Shown: piece after piece, positions 53,442-62,885 of the stretch
Numbering within the stretch: the first letter of the stretch is position 1
Layout of the letters: each line of letters begins with the position of its first letter
Assembly: GCA_947493175.1 (NCBI GenBank)
Contig: CANLQD010000003.1
Coordinates: forward strand, 62,001 to 126,000
DNA: 64,000 nucleotides
Reading direction: 5' to 3'
From: an uncultured Flavobacteriaceae bacterium
GTDB taxonomy: Bacteria > Bacteroidota > Bacteroidia > Flavobacteriales > Flavobacteriaceae
The notes under the pieces: model-generated
The model's input: the letters and a program-made list of their open reading frames with translations, nothing else
The model's database searches: none
Told to the model about the DNA's origin: nothing
Program-made: the position numbers and the translations under genes

Positions 53442-54860
53442 TCAATTATAACTTCTAGGTGACATAAAAGCGGTAGTGGTGGTCTCAATAAGTTTACCTC
53501 CGCTGTAAACTCCGATCTTTAATTTCTCTTTACCCCCACTGATCAAGGCGTTGTTGATTTCGATGAACAGGGTACCTTCTGCCAAATCTTGTGCTGGCAC
53601 TACAAAATCCTCATTACGAACCAACTTTACATCTCCTTTATGCGATAGTAGTTCAAAATGAACGTTGGTCACATCCTTGGTCGTTTTATTGACCAGTTTA
53701 TAGGTATACACATTGCTAATAACATTGTCTTCTTTTTGCTGGTACAGCTGCCCTGAAAGCCGTATAATATTTGCTTCCAAATCATTTCGTAGAAACAGCA
53801 TTCCAACCAACACACCAACCAGAATTGTCAATACCGCCGAGTAGCCTTTAAGCCGTGGGGTAAACCGAAACTTCTCTTTTTTGGTGATTTCGTCTTCACT
53901 GGCGTATCGGATCAACCCTTTTGGAAGATTCACCTTTTCCATAATCGTGTCGCACTCATCGATACAGGCGGTGCAGTTGACGCACTCTAGCTGGGTACCG
54001 TTTCGGATATCGATTCCGGTAGGACACACATTTACGCATTGAAAACAGTCGATACAATCGCCATGGCCCAATGCTTCCCGATCTTCGTTCTTTCGAAATT
54101 TTTTGCGTCCGTTCTCCCCTTCTCCCCGTTCGTGGTCATAGGCTACCACAATCGATTTGTTATCCAACAATACACCCTGCATTCTACCATACGGACAAGC
54201 GATGATGCAAACTTGCTCTCGGAACCAAGCAAATACAAAATAAAAGACCGCCGTGAATATCAATAGGGAAACCAAGGTGCTGACATGCTGCAAGGGTCCG
54301 TCTATGACATACTGTATCAATCGGTCACTTCCTATCAAATAGGCCAGAAAAACATTGGCTATCAAAAAGGAGATGATAAAAAAGATGATCCACTTAAGCA
54401 CTCGCTTCCGAATCTTTTCGGCATTCCAAGGCTGGCGATCTAGTTTTATCTGTGCCCCGCGGTCCCCATCGATCCAATATTCGATCCTTCGAAAAACCAT
54501 TTCCATAAAAATGGTCTGTGGACACATCCATCCGCAGAAAATACGTCCAAAAGCAACGGTGAACAGCGCGATAAAAATAACCCCAATGATCATGGAAATC
54601 ACGAACAAGTGAAAATCCTGTGGCCAAAAAGGAAATCCGAAGATATTGAAACGACGTTCCAATACGTTGAACATCAAAAATTGATTTCCATTGATCTTAA
54701 CAAAAGGAGCGGCAAACAGAAAGGCAAGTAAAAAATAACTTACATACTTGCGATATTGGTAATACCTGCCGCTAGGTTTCTTGGGAAATACCCACGCGCG
54801 CTTACCCTCTTCATTGATGGTACCGATCGAATCCCTAAAATTGTCCTGATCTTGCGCCAT
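53442..54860 (-). CDS. ccoG: CcoG/FixG ferredoxin-type cbb3 assembly protein
   Basis: This 472-residue protein has about five transmembrane helices, the CGWMCPQTIFME motif near helix 3, and two [4Fe-4S] ferredoxin motifs (CIDCFQCVNVCPTG and CVNCTACIDECD, about 265-315). A periplasmic Ig-like domain forms the C-terminus (about 370-472). It is thought to reduce Cu(II) to Cu(I) for cbb3 oxidase assembly. It lies between ccoP and ccoH in the usual order. Confidence 0.95.
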   Translation of the reverse strand: MAQDQDNFRDSIGTINEEGKRAWVFPKKPSGRYYQYRKYVSYFLLAFLFAAPFVKINGNQFLMFNVLERRFNIFGFPFWPQDFHLFVISMIIGVIFIALFTVAFGRIFCGWMCPQTIFMEMVFRRIEYWIDGDRGAQIKLDRQPWNAEKIRKRVLKWIIFFIISFLIANVFLAYLIGSDRLIQYVIDGPLQHVSTLVSLLIFTAVFYFVFAWFREQVCIIACPYGRMQGVLLDNKSIVVAYDHERGEGENGRKKFRKNEDREALGHGDCIDCFQCVNVCPTGIDIRNGTQLECVNCTACIDECDTIMEKVNLPKGLIRYASEDEITKKEKFRFTPRLKGYSAVLTILVGVLVGMLFLRNDLEANIIRLSGQLYQQKEDNVISNVYTYKLVNKTTKDVTNVHFELLSHKGDVKLVRNEDFVVPAQDLAEGTLFIEINNALISGGKEKLKIGVYSGGKLIETTTTAFMSPRSYN

Positions 54861-54940
54861 GGGTTACTTTTTCCGCTATAGTGAAACACTTATGATCAAA
54901 GGTGCGTTTCGCAAACGTTGTGTACTATTTTGAAATACGA

Positions 54941-55897
54941 TTATTTTAAGACCACTGTGGTAGAATCGATTACCACTGTGGTAGAATCATTTGGTTGCTC
55001 TTCCAATTCAGTTTCCGGTGCATCCGGGTCTATCCAAATCTCACCTTCTGCTTGTTTAGGATCGGCCGGTACGGTTCCCTGAAACTGTAGCACATAACTT
55101 GCTACTTGGGCCATTTCGGCCGGTTTCAAGGATTTTTTCCAAGGTACCATCCCCTTTCCTGCTCGTCCGCCCTCGGAAATCGTATTAAAGACATTTTTGA
55201 TGCCTCCCCCTAAAATCCAGTGTTTGTCCGTTAGGTTGGGGCCGATACCTCCTCCCCCGTCGGCCATGTGACAAGCAACACAGTTCGTTTCGAAAATGGC
55301 CTTTCCCGCACTCAGGTCAGATGCATCTGTCAGCAGCTCTACCGTACTGACATCGACCAAATCTTTTGCATTTTTCTTGTATTCGGCAATTGCTGCTTCG
55401 GCAACGGTCATCTCATTCACGAATTCGGTATCCTGATCGTAATCCCCGAACACATGAAAGCGCGCCAAATAAATAACTCCGAAAACGATAGTCGCATAGA
55501 ACATGTATACCCACCATGGGGGTAGCTTGTTATCGAGTTCCCGAATACCATCGTAATTATGATCTAGGATAATTTCCCCTTCTGCCTCGATCGGTTTGGA
55601 ACCTAGAAGCTTCTTATAGGTTTCCTTGCCCCATTTCCATTCCCATGCTTTTGCTTTGGAAGCCAAGTAGCGTTCCTTGGCCTCTTCTGACAGGGTCTGG
55701 AACATGACATTCTCGACGGATTGCAGAATCAGAGCAATCCCGATCAGCAATAGCAATGCCATAAGCATAAACAACTGTGCCTCGGGATATTTGATAATGG
55801 CGGGTTGGTCGCCGGAGTCGATAAAGTACTCCATGATTCCCCATATTAAAAAAAAGAGAACAGGGACCTTTATCCACCAGGTTGAGCTATTTTTCAT
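54941..55897 (-). CDS. ccoP: cbb3-type cytochrome c oxidase subunit III (CcoP), single haem
   Basis: This 318-residue protein has two N-terminal transmembrane helices, a third near LPPWWVYMFYATIVFGVIYLA, and one cytochrome c domain with CVACH (about 206-210). Proteobacterial CcoP has two haem c groups; only one CxxCH is present here, as is common in Bacteroidota. The acidic, Thr/Val-rich tail has a repeated DSTTVV. It passes electrons to the CcoN/O core. A small ccoQ-like gene separates it from ccoN. Confidence 0.93.
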   Translation of the reverse strand: MKNSSTWWIKVPVLFFLIWGIMEYFIDSGDQPAIIKYPEAQLFMLMALLLLIGIALILQSVENVMFQTLSEEAKERYLASKAKAWEWKWGKETYKKLLGSKPIEAEGEIILDHNYDGIRELDNKLPPWWVYMFYATIVFGVIYLARFHVFGDYDQDTEFVNEMTVAEAAIAEYKKNAKDLVDVSTVELLTDASDLSAGKAIFETNCVACHMADGGGGIGPNLTDKHWILGGGIKNVFNTISEGGRAGKGMVPWKKSLKPAEMAQVASYVLQFQGTVPADPKQAEGEIWIDPDAPETELEEQPNDSTTVVIDSTTVVLK

Positions 55898-56011
55898 TTT
55901 ATCAATTTTTATGGTTGTCTATTCAGAGAAAAGATGATAGAAAAGAGAATGGAGAATTTACCATTAGCTCTTTTATCTTTTTTCTAATCTCTTTTATCTT
56001 TTTTCTTTTAT

Positions 56012-56182
56012 TCAGTCTTCATCCAAAGGAATTTCACTTACCTCCTTTATATGGGCTTTAGAAGCGGTAAACACCCACCAAAAAAGCACTGAAAAAAACA
56101 CGAAGAAGATGAGTAATGAAATCATCGGATAGGTTGCGACCCCCTCAATGGTTTCCATGTATCCTTTTACAAATTTTAGCAT
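56012..56182 (-). CDS. ccoQ: CcoQ-like small membrane subunit
   Basis: This 56-residue peptide (begins MLKFVKGYME, ends IPLDED) has one central transmembrane helix (ISLLIFFVFFSVLFWWVF) and a charged tail. It lies between ccoN and ccoP, exactly where ccoQ is expected, in the same direction and with 75 bp and 114 bp gaps. Size, topology and position match CcoQ, though sequence conservation in this family is low. Confidence 0.8.
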   Translation of the reverse strand: MLKFVKGYMETIEGVATYPMISLLIFFVFFSVLFWWVFTASKAHIKEVSEIPLDED

Positions 56183-56257
56183 GACATTGTTTTTTTAGAG
56201 AAAAGAAAATAGAACTATGTTTTCGTCTATTCGCTATGCTCTTTTTCTTTGTTCTTT

Positions 56258-58450
56258 TTATTTATTCTCCGAGAGCAATTCTTCGGTTTCCTTCACTTTA
56301 ATATCGGTACCCAAGCGTTGTAGGTAGGCGATCAGTGCTACGATTTCACGATCTTCCATGGGCAAATAGTCTGCACCGGCTGCTTTTTCGTTTTCTTCGA
56401 ACGATCGTTTTAAATCGGAGTCTTCCTTAAGGCGCTCCACGATTTCCGCCGCTTGCTTCGCCATAGATTCCTGGGCGCCCGAGATATCGGCATCGCTATA
56501 GGGTACTCCCAAGCTTACCATGGCCTTCATTTTACTTTCCGTTTCATTACGGTCGTGTTTATTTCGTGTTAACCATGCATAGGCCGGCATAATAGATTTT
56601 TCTTCGATCGATTGCGGTGCATACATATGTTTAAAATGCCAACTGTCGGTATACTTACCCCCTACACGGAGTAAATCGGGACCCGTGCGTTTACTACCCC
56701 ATAGGAATGGGTGATCGTAGACAAATTCCCCTGCTTTGGCATACTCACCGTAACGTGCTACCTCACTACGAAAGGGGCGTACCATCTGCGAGTGGCATCC
56801 GACACAACCTTCACGAATGTAAAGGTCCCTACCTTCCAACTCCAAGGGCGTATACGGCGTAACACTCGTAATCGTTGGTATGTTCGACTTTACAAGCAGT
56901 GTCGGCACAATTTGTATGATACCACCAATTAAAATTGCTACCGTGGCTAAAATGGTCAATTGAATGGGTTTACGCTCTAACCAGGTGTGGAAGGTCTCCC
57001 CTACCGTACGCTTGGCGGACACTCTGGTCAGTGGTGCCGCTTCGGCCAATTCATCTTCTACACTACCGGCCGCCTTGATGGTTACCACTAAATTATAGAC
57101 CATGACACAAGCTCCGATGATGTACATAGAGCCTCCAATGGCGCGCATCCAATACATAGGCATGATTTGTGTCACCGTTTCAATAAAGTTGGCATAGACC
57201 AAAGTTCCCAGCGGTGTAAACTCTTTCCACATCAATGCTTGTGTAAACCCTGCAACATACATAGGGAGTGCATATAGAATAATACCCAACGTTCCGATCC
57301 AGAAATGAAAATTCGCCAGTCCGGTCGAGGCCAAACGAGTCTTGAACATTTTGGGCACTAACCAGTAGATCATTCCAAAAGTCAAAAAACCATTCCAAGC
57401 CAATGCCCCGACATGTACGTGGGCAATGATCCAATCACTAAAATGGGCTATGGCGTTTACGTTTTTGAGCGATAACATGGGACCCTCAAAAGTGGCCATC
57501 CCATACCCGGTAATAGCTACCACCATAAATTTGAGGGTGGGGTCGGTGCGCACCTTGTCCCAAGCACCCCTTAGCGTCAATAGACCATTGATCATACCTC
57601 CCCAAGATGGGGCGATCAACATGACCGAAAAGGCAACTCCTAAATTCTGCGCCCAATCGGGCAATGAGGAATACAGCAGGTGGTGTGGTCCTGCCCAGAT
57701 GTATATAAAAATCAATGACCAAAAGTGAACAATAGAAAGGCGATAGGAATACACGGGACGGTTCGCCGCTTTGGGTACAAAGTAGTACATGAGTCCCAAG
57801 AACGGTGTTGTTAGGAAAAAGGCGACCGCATTGTGGCCATACCACCATTGCACGAGCGCATCCTGTACCCCGGCGTACACCGAGTAACTTTTAAGCGCGT
57901 TCACGGGTAATTCCAAACTATTAAAAATATGAAGTACTGCCACCGTTACAATAGTTGCCAAATAGAACCATATCGCAACATATAAATGGCGTTGCCGTCG
58001 TTTGAGCATGGTACCGATGAAGTTAATGGCGAACACGACCCATACCAAGGTAATGGCTATATCAATGGGCCATTCGAGCTCAGCATATTCTTTAGAGGTG
58101 GTGTACCCAAGCGGTAAGGTAATGGCAGCCGCAACGATGATGAGCTGCCAACCCCAAAAATTAATCTTGCTCAGGGTATCATTGAACATACGTGCCTTTA
58201 GCAAACGTTGTGTGGAATAATAGACCCCGGCGAACATTGCATTCCCCACGAATGCAAAGATGACCGCATTGGTATGCAAAGGCCTTAAACGACCAAAACT
58301 CAACCATGAAATACCATCGGTCAAATTTGGGAACAGGAACATAAGGGCCAAAAGAAGCCCTACCAGAAATCCTACAATACCCCATAGCATGGTCGCGTAG
58401 ATAAAATTCCTTACGATTTTGTTATCGTAATAAAACTGCTGTACTTCCAT
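56258..58450 (-). CDS. ccoN: Fused cbb3-type cytochrome c oxidase subunits I and II (CcoN-CcoO)
   Basis: This 730-residue protein joins the 12-helix CcoN (about 1-475) to CcoO (about 495-730). CcoN histidines for haems b and CuB appear in RPLHTNAVIF, WYGHNAVAFF, GPHHLLYSS and IAHVHVGALAW. The CcoO part has its own membrane anchor and haem c motif CVGCH (about 546-550), with a later Met in MPAYAWL. It is the catalytic unit of a high-affinity, proton-pumping terminal oxidase for low oxygen. The fusion is typical of Bacteroidota. Confidence 0.96.
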   Translation of the reverse strand: MEVQQFYYDNKIVRNFIYATMLWGIVGFLVGLLLALMFLFPNLTDGISWLSFGRLRPLHTNAVIFAFVGNAMFAGVYYSTQRLLKARMFNDTLSKINFWGWQLIIVAAAITLPLGYTTSKEYAELEWPIDIAITLVWVVFAINFIGTMLKRRQRHLYVAIWFYLATIVTVAVLHIFNSLELPVNALKSYSVYAGVQDALVQWWYGHNAVAFFLTTPFLGLMYYFVPKAANRPVYSYRLSIVHFWSLIFIYIWAGPHHLLYSSLPDWAQNLGVAFSVMLIAPSWGGMINGLLTLRGAWDKVRTDPTLKFMVVAITGYGMATFEGPMLSLKNVNAIAHFSDWIIAHVHVGALAWNGFLTFGMIYWLVPKMFKTRLASTGLANFHFWIGTLGIILYALPMYVAGFTQALMWKEFTPLGTLVYANFIETVTQIMPMYWMRAIGGSMYIIGACVMVYNLVVTIKAAGSVEDELAEAAPLTRVSAKRTVGETFHTWLERKPIQLTILATVAILIGGIIQIVPTLLVKSNIPTITSVTPYTPLELEGRDLYIREGCVGCHSQMVRPFRSEVARYGEYAKAGEFVYDHPFLWGSKRTGPDLLRVGGKYTDSWHFKHMYAPQSIEEKSIMPAYAWLTRNKHDRNETESKMKAMVSLGVPYSDADISGAQESMAKQAAEIVERLKEDSDLKRSFEENEKAAGADYLPMEDREIVALIAYLQRLGTDIKVKETEELLSENK

Positions 58451-58625
58451 AATTATACTTGTTTATTTAATGAAGTGTATTCAACTTTTTCAATTGGCTA
58501 AAAAATGATTTCTTTTCACCCTTACTTCGACTTTTTTTCCTTTCGTAGCCCTTGCTATGCAACTCTAAAAAGGCTTCGAAAGGGCAAAAACCCATGAATT
58601 TTCGCTTCAATCCAAAAAGTTCAAT

Positions 58626-58847
58626 TCACTTCAGTTGGATGTTTTCCTTTTTCCCCTCGCGTTGGGGCAACTTTCTTTTTTGTTTTTTTGAGGATGGATC
58701 CTGTACCAATTCATCTTCGAACAACATACGAACCGAAGGGGTATACGAATCGTCGTATTGCCCATTTCTTACTGCAACGATAAATGCTGTGAAAAAGATA
58801 ACCGCCACCACAATACTGATGGTCAATAGCACATAAATAACACTCAT
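58626..58847 (-). CDS. ccoS: CcoS cbb3 oxidase assembly protein
   Basis: This 73-residue protein has one N-terminal transmembrane helix (IYVLLTISIVVAVIFFTAF). The CcoS-type continuation FIVAVRNGQYDD and a charged tail follow. CcoS is needed for cofactor insertion into the cbb3 core. It lies just after an FNR-like promoter and 175 bp before ccoN; the gap holds a CCTTTCG...CGAAAGG inverted repeat but no other gene. Confidence 0.88.
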   Translation of the reverse strand: MSVIYVLLTISIVVAVIFFTAFIVAVRNGQYDDSYTPSVRMLFEDELVQDPSSKKQKRKLPQREGKKENIQLK

Positions 58848-58866
58848 ACCTACCTGAATTATGATG

Positions 58867-58909
58867 TAAAACTACATAGCCAATAACTTAATAAACATGA
58901 CATTTATCA
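58867..58909 (-). promoter_or_regulatory. FNR-like box plus -7 element for ccoS-ccoNQP
   Basis: TGACATTTATCA at 58898-58909 contains the stop codon of the DoxX-like gene (58907-58909). After 23 bp on the minus strand comes TAGTTTTA (58867-58874), 19 nt before ccoS. Confidence 0.78.
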
Positions 58910-59365
58910 GCTTCGTAACTTTTTTAAACTTTTTGTTACCTTGATGGATTGCCTTACTTTTTGATCCTTTTTAAGGATGGTAAAAAGTGCCGCGATCAGC
59001 ACCAAATTTTTTATGATGTATTGTCCGACCAACGTCAGTAATAAGGGATTGCCATTAAAGGATACTTCGCCGAAAAAGAAAAATGGGGCAAAAGTGCATC
59101 CCAAATGGACCAGAGCGATGATCGCCATCTGCCTTTTGTATAGGTTCAACAGAAAAGAACAACCAATGGCTACCTCCAAAAGGGCCAATAACATAATGGA
59201 AACCTTACCCGAAATGAGCCCTAGGGTGAGCTCTTGTATGGTATCGGTTGCAAGCCCTTCTGCGGGACTTAGGTGTGGAAAAAATTTTAAGGTTCCGAAC
59301 CACAGATACACGATACCGATAGAGATGGTCAAAAAATTGTTCTTCTGAAGATTTTGTAATATCAT
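58907..59365 (-). CDS. DoxX-like membrane protein between ccoI and ccoS
   Basis: This 152-residue protein has four transmembrane helices; the first contains IGIVYLWFGTLKFFPHLSPAEG, a DoxX/DUF417-like signature. The third and fourth helices end in a basic tail. Its function is unknown; DoxX-like proteins are linked to redox or stress complexes in membranes. It follows ccoI by 6 bp, so it is co-transcribed, and its stop codon is part of the next FNR-like box. Confidence 0.72.
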   Translation of the reverse strand: MILQNLQKNNFLTISIGIVYLWFGTLKFFPHLSPAEGLATDTIQELTLGLISGKVSIMLLALLEVAIGCSFLLNLYKRQMAIIALVHLGCTFAPFFFFGEVSFNGNPLLLTLVGQYIIKNLVLIAALFTILKKDQKVRQSIKVTKSLKKLRS

Positions 59366-59371
59366 TTTGGT

Positions 59372-61768
59372 TTAGTTGAGTTTATTTGCCAGCAGGTTTG
59401 TGGCGACGGTGGTAAACGCCACTACACTTATAGAACTTAAAGGCATTAAAATCGCTGCGATTACTGGCTGTAACTGTCCGGTGACCGCGAAATAAAGTCC
59501 GACTACATTATATAGCAAAGACAGGATAAAGCTGAATTTGATAATCTTCATCGCCTTTTTGGACGCTAGGATATACCGATAGAGTTGTTGAAATTTGGAA
59601 GCATCCAAAATGGCGTCACAAGCGGGAGAAAAGACATTAACGTTCTCGGAAATGGCCACACCTACCTCAGCTTGCGCCAAGGCCCCTGCATCATTGAGTC
59701 CGTCCCCGACCATCAGTACCTTTTTACCCTGTTGCTGTAAGGACTCGATAAAGGCCAATTTACCCGCTGGTTTTTGATTGAAATAAAGAGGCGTCAGTTT
59801 GGGCAATAATCGCTCTAACCGTTTTTTTTCACCTTCATTATCCCCCGATAAGATGGCAAGACTTAGTTGGTACGACATCTCCCGAAAAACTTCGGAAACC
59901 CCTTCGCGGTATTGGTTATGAAAAATATACCTTCCCTTGTAGTCATCGTTACTACTAATATGCACGGTAGTGTTCAAACCATCGGTAGTGGTTTGTTTTC
60001 CGACAAAATCGGCAGACCCTGCCTTGATATGGTTTTCTCCTATGCTTCCCTCGATTCCCCTCCCCAAGTGTTCCTCATATTCGTCGAGGGTGCTGATATT
60101 CTGCTCGGAAAGTATCTCGTATAAGCTACGACTCAAGGGATGGTTCGAAGCCCGCAAGGTATTTTTTAAAAGGGATTCCTCTTCCGGAGTCAAGGGCATG
60201 CCTTCATAGGTAGCCGTACTTTTCTTGGCTGTGGTGATGGTCCCGGTTTTGTCAAAAATGGCCGTATCGACCTGGGCCAACTGCTCGATGGTCAGGGTAT
60301 CTTTCAAATAAAATTTTCTTCTTCCGAAGATTCGGAGCATGTTCCCCAAGGTAAATGGTGCCGCCAACGCAATGGCACATGGGCAGGCAATGATCAACAC
60401 GGCCGTAAAGACATTCATAGCCTTACTGGCATCGGCAAATAGCCAAAAACAGGTGGCCACCAATGCGATGGAAAGAACGCCAACCGTAAAACGCTTGCCA
60501 ATACCATCGGTGATGGTTTGAAATTTGCTGGAGCGGTCGCGCTGGAATACCGTATTGCTCCAAAGCTGGGTGAGATAGCTTTGTGAGACAGACTTCAAAG
60601 CTTCCATCTCCATGGCACCCTGTAGCTGCTTCCCTCCGGCAAAAAGGGTATCGCCCGATACTTTTCGGACCGGTTCTGACTCCCCGGTCACAAAACTGTA
60701 GTCGATACGTGCGTTTCCTTTCAGGAGGATGCCATCTACCGGAATCAATTCCTCGTTCCGAATCAATAATCGATCTCCTTTTTTTATGTCATGGACCTGG
60801 ACACTCTCTTCCTTTCCATTCGAAGTGATCCTAGTAATCGCAATCGGAAAATAAGACTTATAGTCACGTTCGAATGACAGGAAGGAATAGGTCTTCTGTT
60901 GAAAAAACTTCCCCAAGAGTAAAAAAAACACCAAGCCCGTTAGCGAATCGAAAAAACCACTGCCCCAATTAAAAATGATTTCCAACGTACTTCTTAAAAA
61001 CAAGACCAGAATACCCAGTGCGATAGGCACGTCTATATTCAACAAGCGAGATCGAAGTCCTTTGTAAGCAGAAATAAAATAATCGCGACCCGCATAAAAC
61101 ACGACGGGCAACGAAAACGTAAACATCAACCACCTAAAAACCGCCTCATACTCGTTTAGCCAAAATTCACCTCCGGAGACCTCGTTTGTAGACAAGTCAA
61201 AATAGTCGGGGAATGAAAGGAACATCACATTGCCAAAGGCGAAACCCGCAACCCCTAATTTATAGATCAAGCTACGGTCGACCGCCTTTTTTTTATTGTC
61301 AAAATCATCTAAGGAAATATACGGCTCATACCCGATACGGGCGAGCAACACCACCAACTGCTTTAGGGAAAGCTCCTCACTATGGTAAGTGATACGAACC
61401 ATTTTTTTGGGAAAGTCTACCTGTGAACCACTCACTGCGGGGTTCAACTTATTCAGATTTTCGAGCACCCAAATACAGGAACTACAATGAATATGGGGAA
61501 CATACAGGTTTACAATCTGCAAGTCGCCGTCGTTGAACTCGGTAAGTCTTTCGATGATTTTCGGTGTTTCCAGAAAATCGTACTTCCCCTCAATCAAATT
61601 GGGGGTAGTACCCGCAGCCGATTGTAAATCGTAGTAGTACGACAAATCGTTTTCTGCAAAAATCTCATAAACCATGCGGCAACCGTTGCAACAGAATGGC
61701 TTTTCATCGACTTCAATCGGTGCTGCGCCACAGTCGTCACCACAATGATAACAGTTATAAACCTCCAT
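59372..61768 (-). CDS. ccoI: CcoI/FixI copper-translocating P1B-type ATPase
   Basis: This 798-residue protein has an N-terminal Cys-rich segment (CYHCGDDCG and CCNGCRMVYE) typical of CcoI. An HMA domain (IHCSSCIWVLENL, about 97-108), eight transmembrane helices with CPC (about 460), phosphorylation motif DKTGTIT (about 502) and GDGLNDAGAL follow. It exports Cu(I) to the periplasm for assembly of the cbb3 CuB site. The ATG at 61768 (MEVYNC) is chosen over GTG at 61792, which would overlap the -7 element of its promoter. Confidence 0.95.
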   Translation of the reverse strand: MEVYNCYHCGDDCGAAPIEVDEKPFCCNGCRMVYEIFAENDLSYYYDLQSAAGTTPNLIEGKYDFLETPKIIERLTEFNDGDLQIVNLYVPHIHCSSCIWVLENLNKLNPAVSGSQVDFPKKMVRITYHSEELSLKQLVVLLARIGYEPYISLDDFDNKKKAVDRSLIYKLGVAGFAFGNVMFLSFPDYFDLSTNEVSGGEFWLNEYEAVFRWLMFTFSLPVVFYAGRDYFISAYKGLRSRLLNIDVPIALGILVLFLRSTLEIIFNWGSGFFDSLTGLVFFLLLGKFFQQKTYSFLSFERDYKSYFPIAITRITSNGKEESVQVHDIKKGDRLLIRNEELIPVDGILLKGNARIDYSFVTGESEPVRKVSGDTLFAGGKQLQGAMEMEALKSVSQSYLTQLWSNTVFQRDRSSKFQTITDGIGKRFTVGVLSIALVATCFWLFADASKAMNVFTAVLIIACPCAIALAAPFTLGNMLRIFGRRKFYLKDTLTIEQLAQVDTAIFDKTGTITTAKKSTATYEGMPLTPEEESLLKNTLRASNHPLSRSLYEILSEQNISTLDEYEEHLGRGIEGSIGENHIKAGSADFVGKQTTTDGLNTTVHISSNDDYKGRYIFHNQYREGVSEVFREMSYQLSLAILSGDNEGEKKRLERLLPKLTPLYFNQKPAGKLAFIESLQQQGKKVLMVGDGLNDAGALAQAEVGVAISENVNVFSPACDAILDASKFQQLYRYILASKKAMKIIKFSFILSLLYNVVGLYFAVTGQLQPVIAAILMPLSSISVVAFTTVATNLLANKLN

Positions 61769-61791
61769 ATGACATTTGCTAATACCTGCCA

Positions 61792-61865
61792 CAAAGATGG
61801 AGTTGCTCTTCTACATAAAGTATGACATTTGTCAGCTTTTCAAATGTTTTTGTCAAATACCTTTA
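61792..61865. promoter_or_regulatory. Bidirectional FNR-like promoter between ccoI and the Fnr/Crp gene
   Basis: TGACATTTGTCA at 61823-61834. Leftward, after 23 bp, CATCTTTG (61792-61799, minus strand) serves ccoI. Rightward, after exactly 23 bp, TACCTTTA (61858-61865) would transcribe towards the regulator gene at 62165, giving possible autoregulation. Confidence 0.72.
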
Positions 61866-62164
61866 CACTGCACATTGCGGGTCATTTTAAGGTTATTGGC
61901 AGCTGCGAATTCGGTAATCCGAAACGGTTTAATTACGTAAAAAGCCTTTCGTTCATAGAAAGGGCGGTAGTTATGGCAAAAGATGGTAAGTTTACCCGGG
62001 AAAGCGGCACATCATCATGTCATTAGGAAGGTTTAATTGGGCTTGGACAAGAAGGTTCTTTCAAAACAAACACTAGAAACACTAATTTCCGGATAACCTA
62101 AAAATTATAGGTTCCATTTTTTTTGTAACTTGTATTTTTAGGTGGTCAGGTTAATATTTTCACT
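61866..62164 (+). other. Long leader or second promoter region before the Fnr/Crp gene
   Basis: About 300 bp separate the rightward -7 element from the regulator start. No convincing gene is present: an open frame from 61829 begins inside the FNR-like box, and a 17-codon frame near 61974 is too short to support. AT-rich sequence near 62110-62150 could hold a further promoter. Confidence 0.4.
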
Positions 62165-62866
62165 ATGAGCGAAGAATTTGAAAGTAGGTGCGAAAACTGC
62201 ATTGTTCGGCAGTTCAATGCACTTAGAGCCATGAGCAAAGAGGATCTTAAAAAGGTCTCGGATTCCAAAGTTAGCAAACGACTTAAAAAGGGACAGGCTC
62301 TTTTTGAGGAAGGCGAAAAATTGAACGGAGTCTATTGTGTGCGAAATGGGGTATCAAAGCTTTCTAAATTGAGTTCCAATGGCAAGGACCAAATAGTAAA
62401 ACTGGCTACGAAAGGCGAGGTAATCGGACAGCGATCGGTCATTGCCGAAGAATCTACCAATCTCAGTGCGGTTGCGGTCAATGATATGGAGGTTTGCTTT
62501 ATTCCAAAAGAAAATATTACAAATGTTTTAAACAGCAATCCAGCCTTCTCGGTAGAGGTATTACGACACATGGCCCATGACCTTCGGGAAGCAGATGACG
62601 TGATTGTCAATATTTCCCAGAAAACGGTAAAACAACGGGTAGCGGAAGCCTTTTTGTATTTAAAAAATAATTTTGGAGAGGATAAAGAAGGGTTTCTGAC
62701 CCTGACCCTGCCCAGAGAAGATATTGCCAATGTGGTCGGCACGGCCACCGAGTCATGTATCCGGATTATTTCTGAATTTAAAAAGAAGGGATACATCAAA
62801 ACTTCCGGAAAAAAAATAGCTATTGTCGATGAACGAAAATTGACCGATTTAGTGGATGGGTTTTAG
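62165..62866 (+). CDS. Fnr/Crp-family transcriptional regulator, FNR-like
   Basis: This 233-residue protein has an N-terminal cysteine segment (C9-x2-C12), a cyclic-nucleotide-like beta-roll (about 30-120), a dimerisation helix, and a C-terminal winged helix. C111 in EVCFIP matches FNR C122. The third FNR N-terminal cysteine is replaced by Asn 18. The recognition helix TATESCIRII keeps the E (196) and R (200) that contact the GA of TGA in FNR and CRP, without the preceding CRP Arg. It is the best candidate to bind the TGAY-N4-RTCA boxes in this window. Confidence 0.88.
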   Translation: MSEEFESRCENCIVRQFNALRAMSKEDLKKVSDSKVSKRLKKGQALFEEGEKLNGVYCVRNGVSKLSKLSSNGKDQIVKLATKGEVIGQRSVIAEESTNLSAVAVNDMEVCFIPKENITNVLNSNPAFSVEVLRHMAHDLREADDVIVNISQKTVKQRVAEAFLYLKNNFGEDKEGFLTLTLPREDIANVVGTATESCIRIISEFKKKGYIKTSGKKIAIVDERKLTDLVDGF

Positions 62867-62885
62867 CGGCGACCTAATTGGAAAC

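Noticed and set aside
55920..56011. Direct repeats of CTCTTTTATCTTTTTTCT after ccoQ as regulatory elements
   Set aside because: They are simple pyrimidine-rich stretches, similar to those near 52860, with no symmetric operator structure.
61769..61792. Upstream GTG start for ccoI
   Set aside because: The GTG overlaps the -7 element CATCTTTG; family proteins begin at the ATG at 61768.
61829..62026. Open frame of 65 codons between ccoI and the Fnr/Crp gene
   Set aside because: Its start lies inside the FNR-like box and before the predicted transcription start; residue composition is unlike a protein and no ribosome site is seen.
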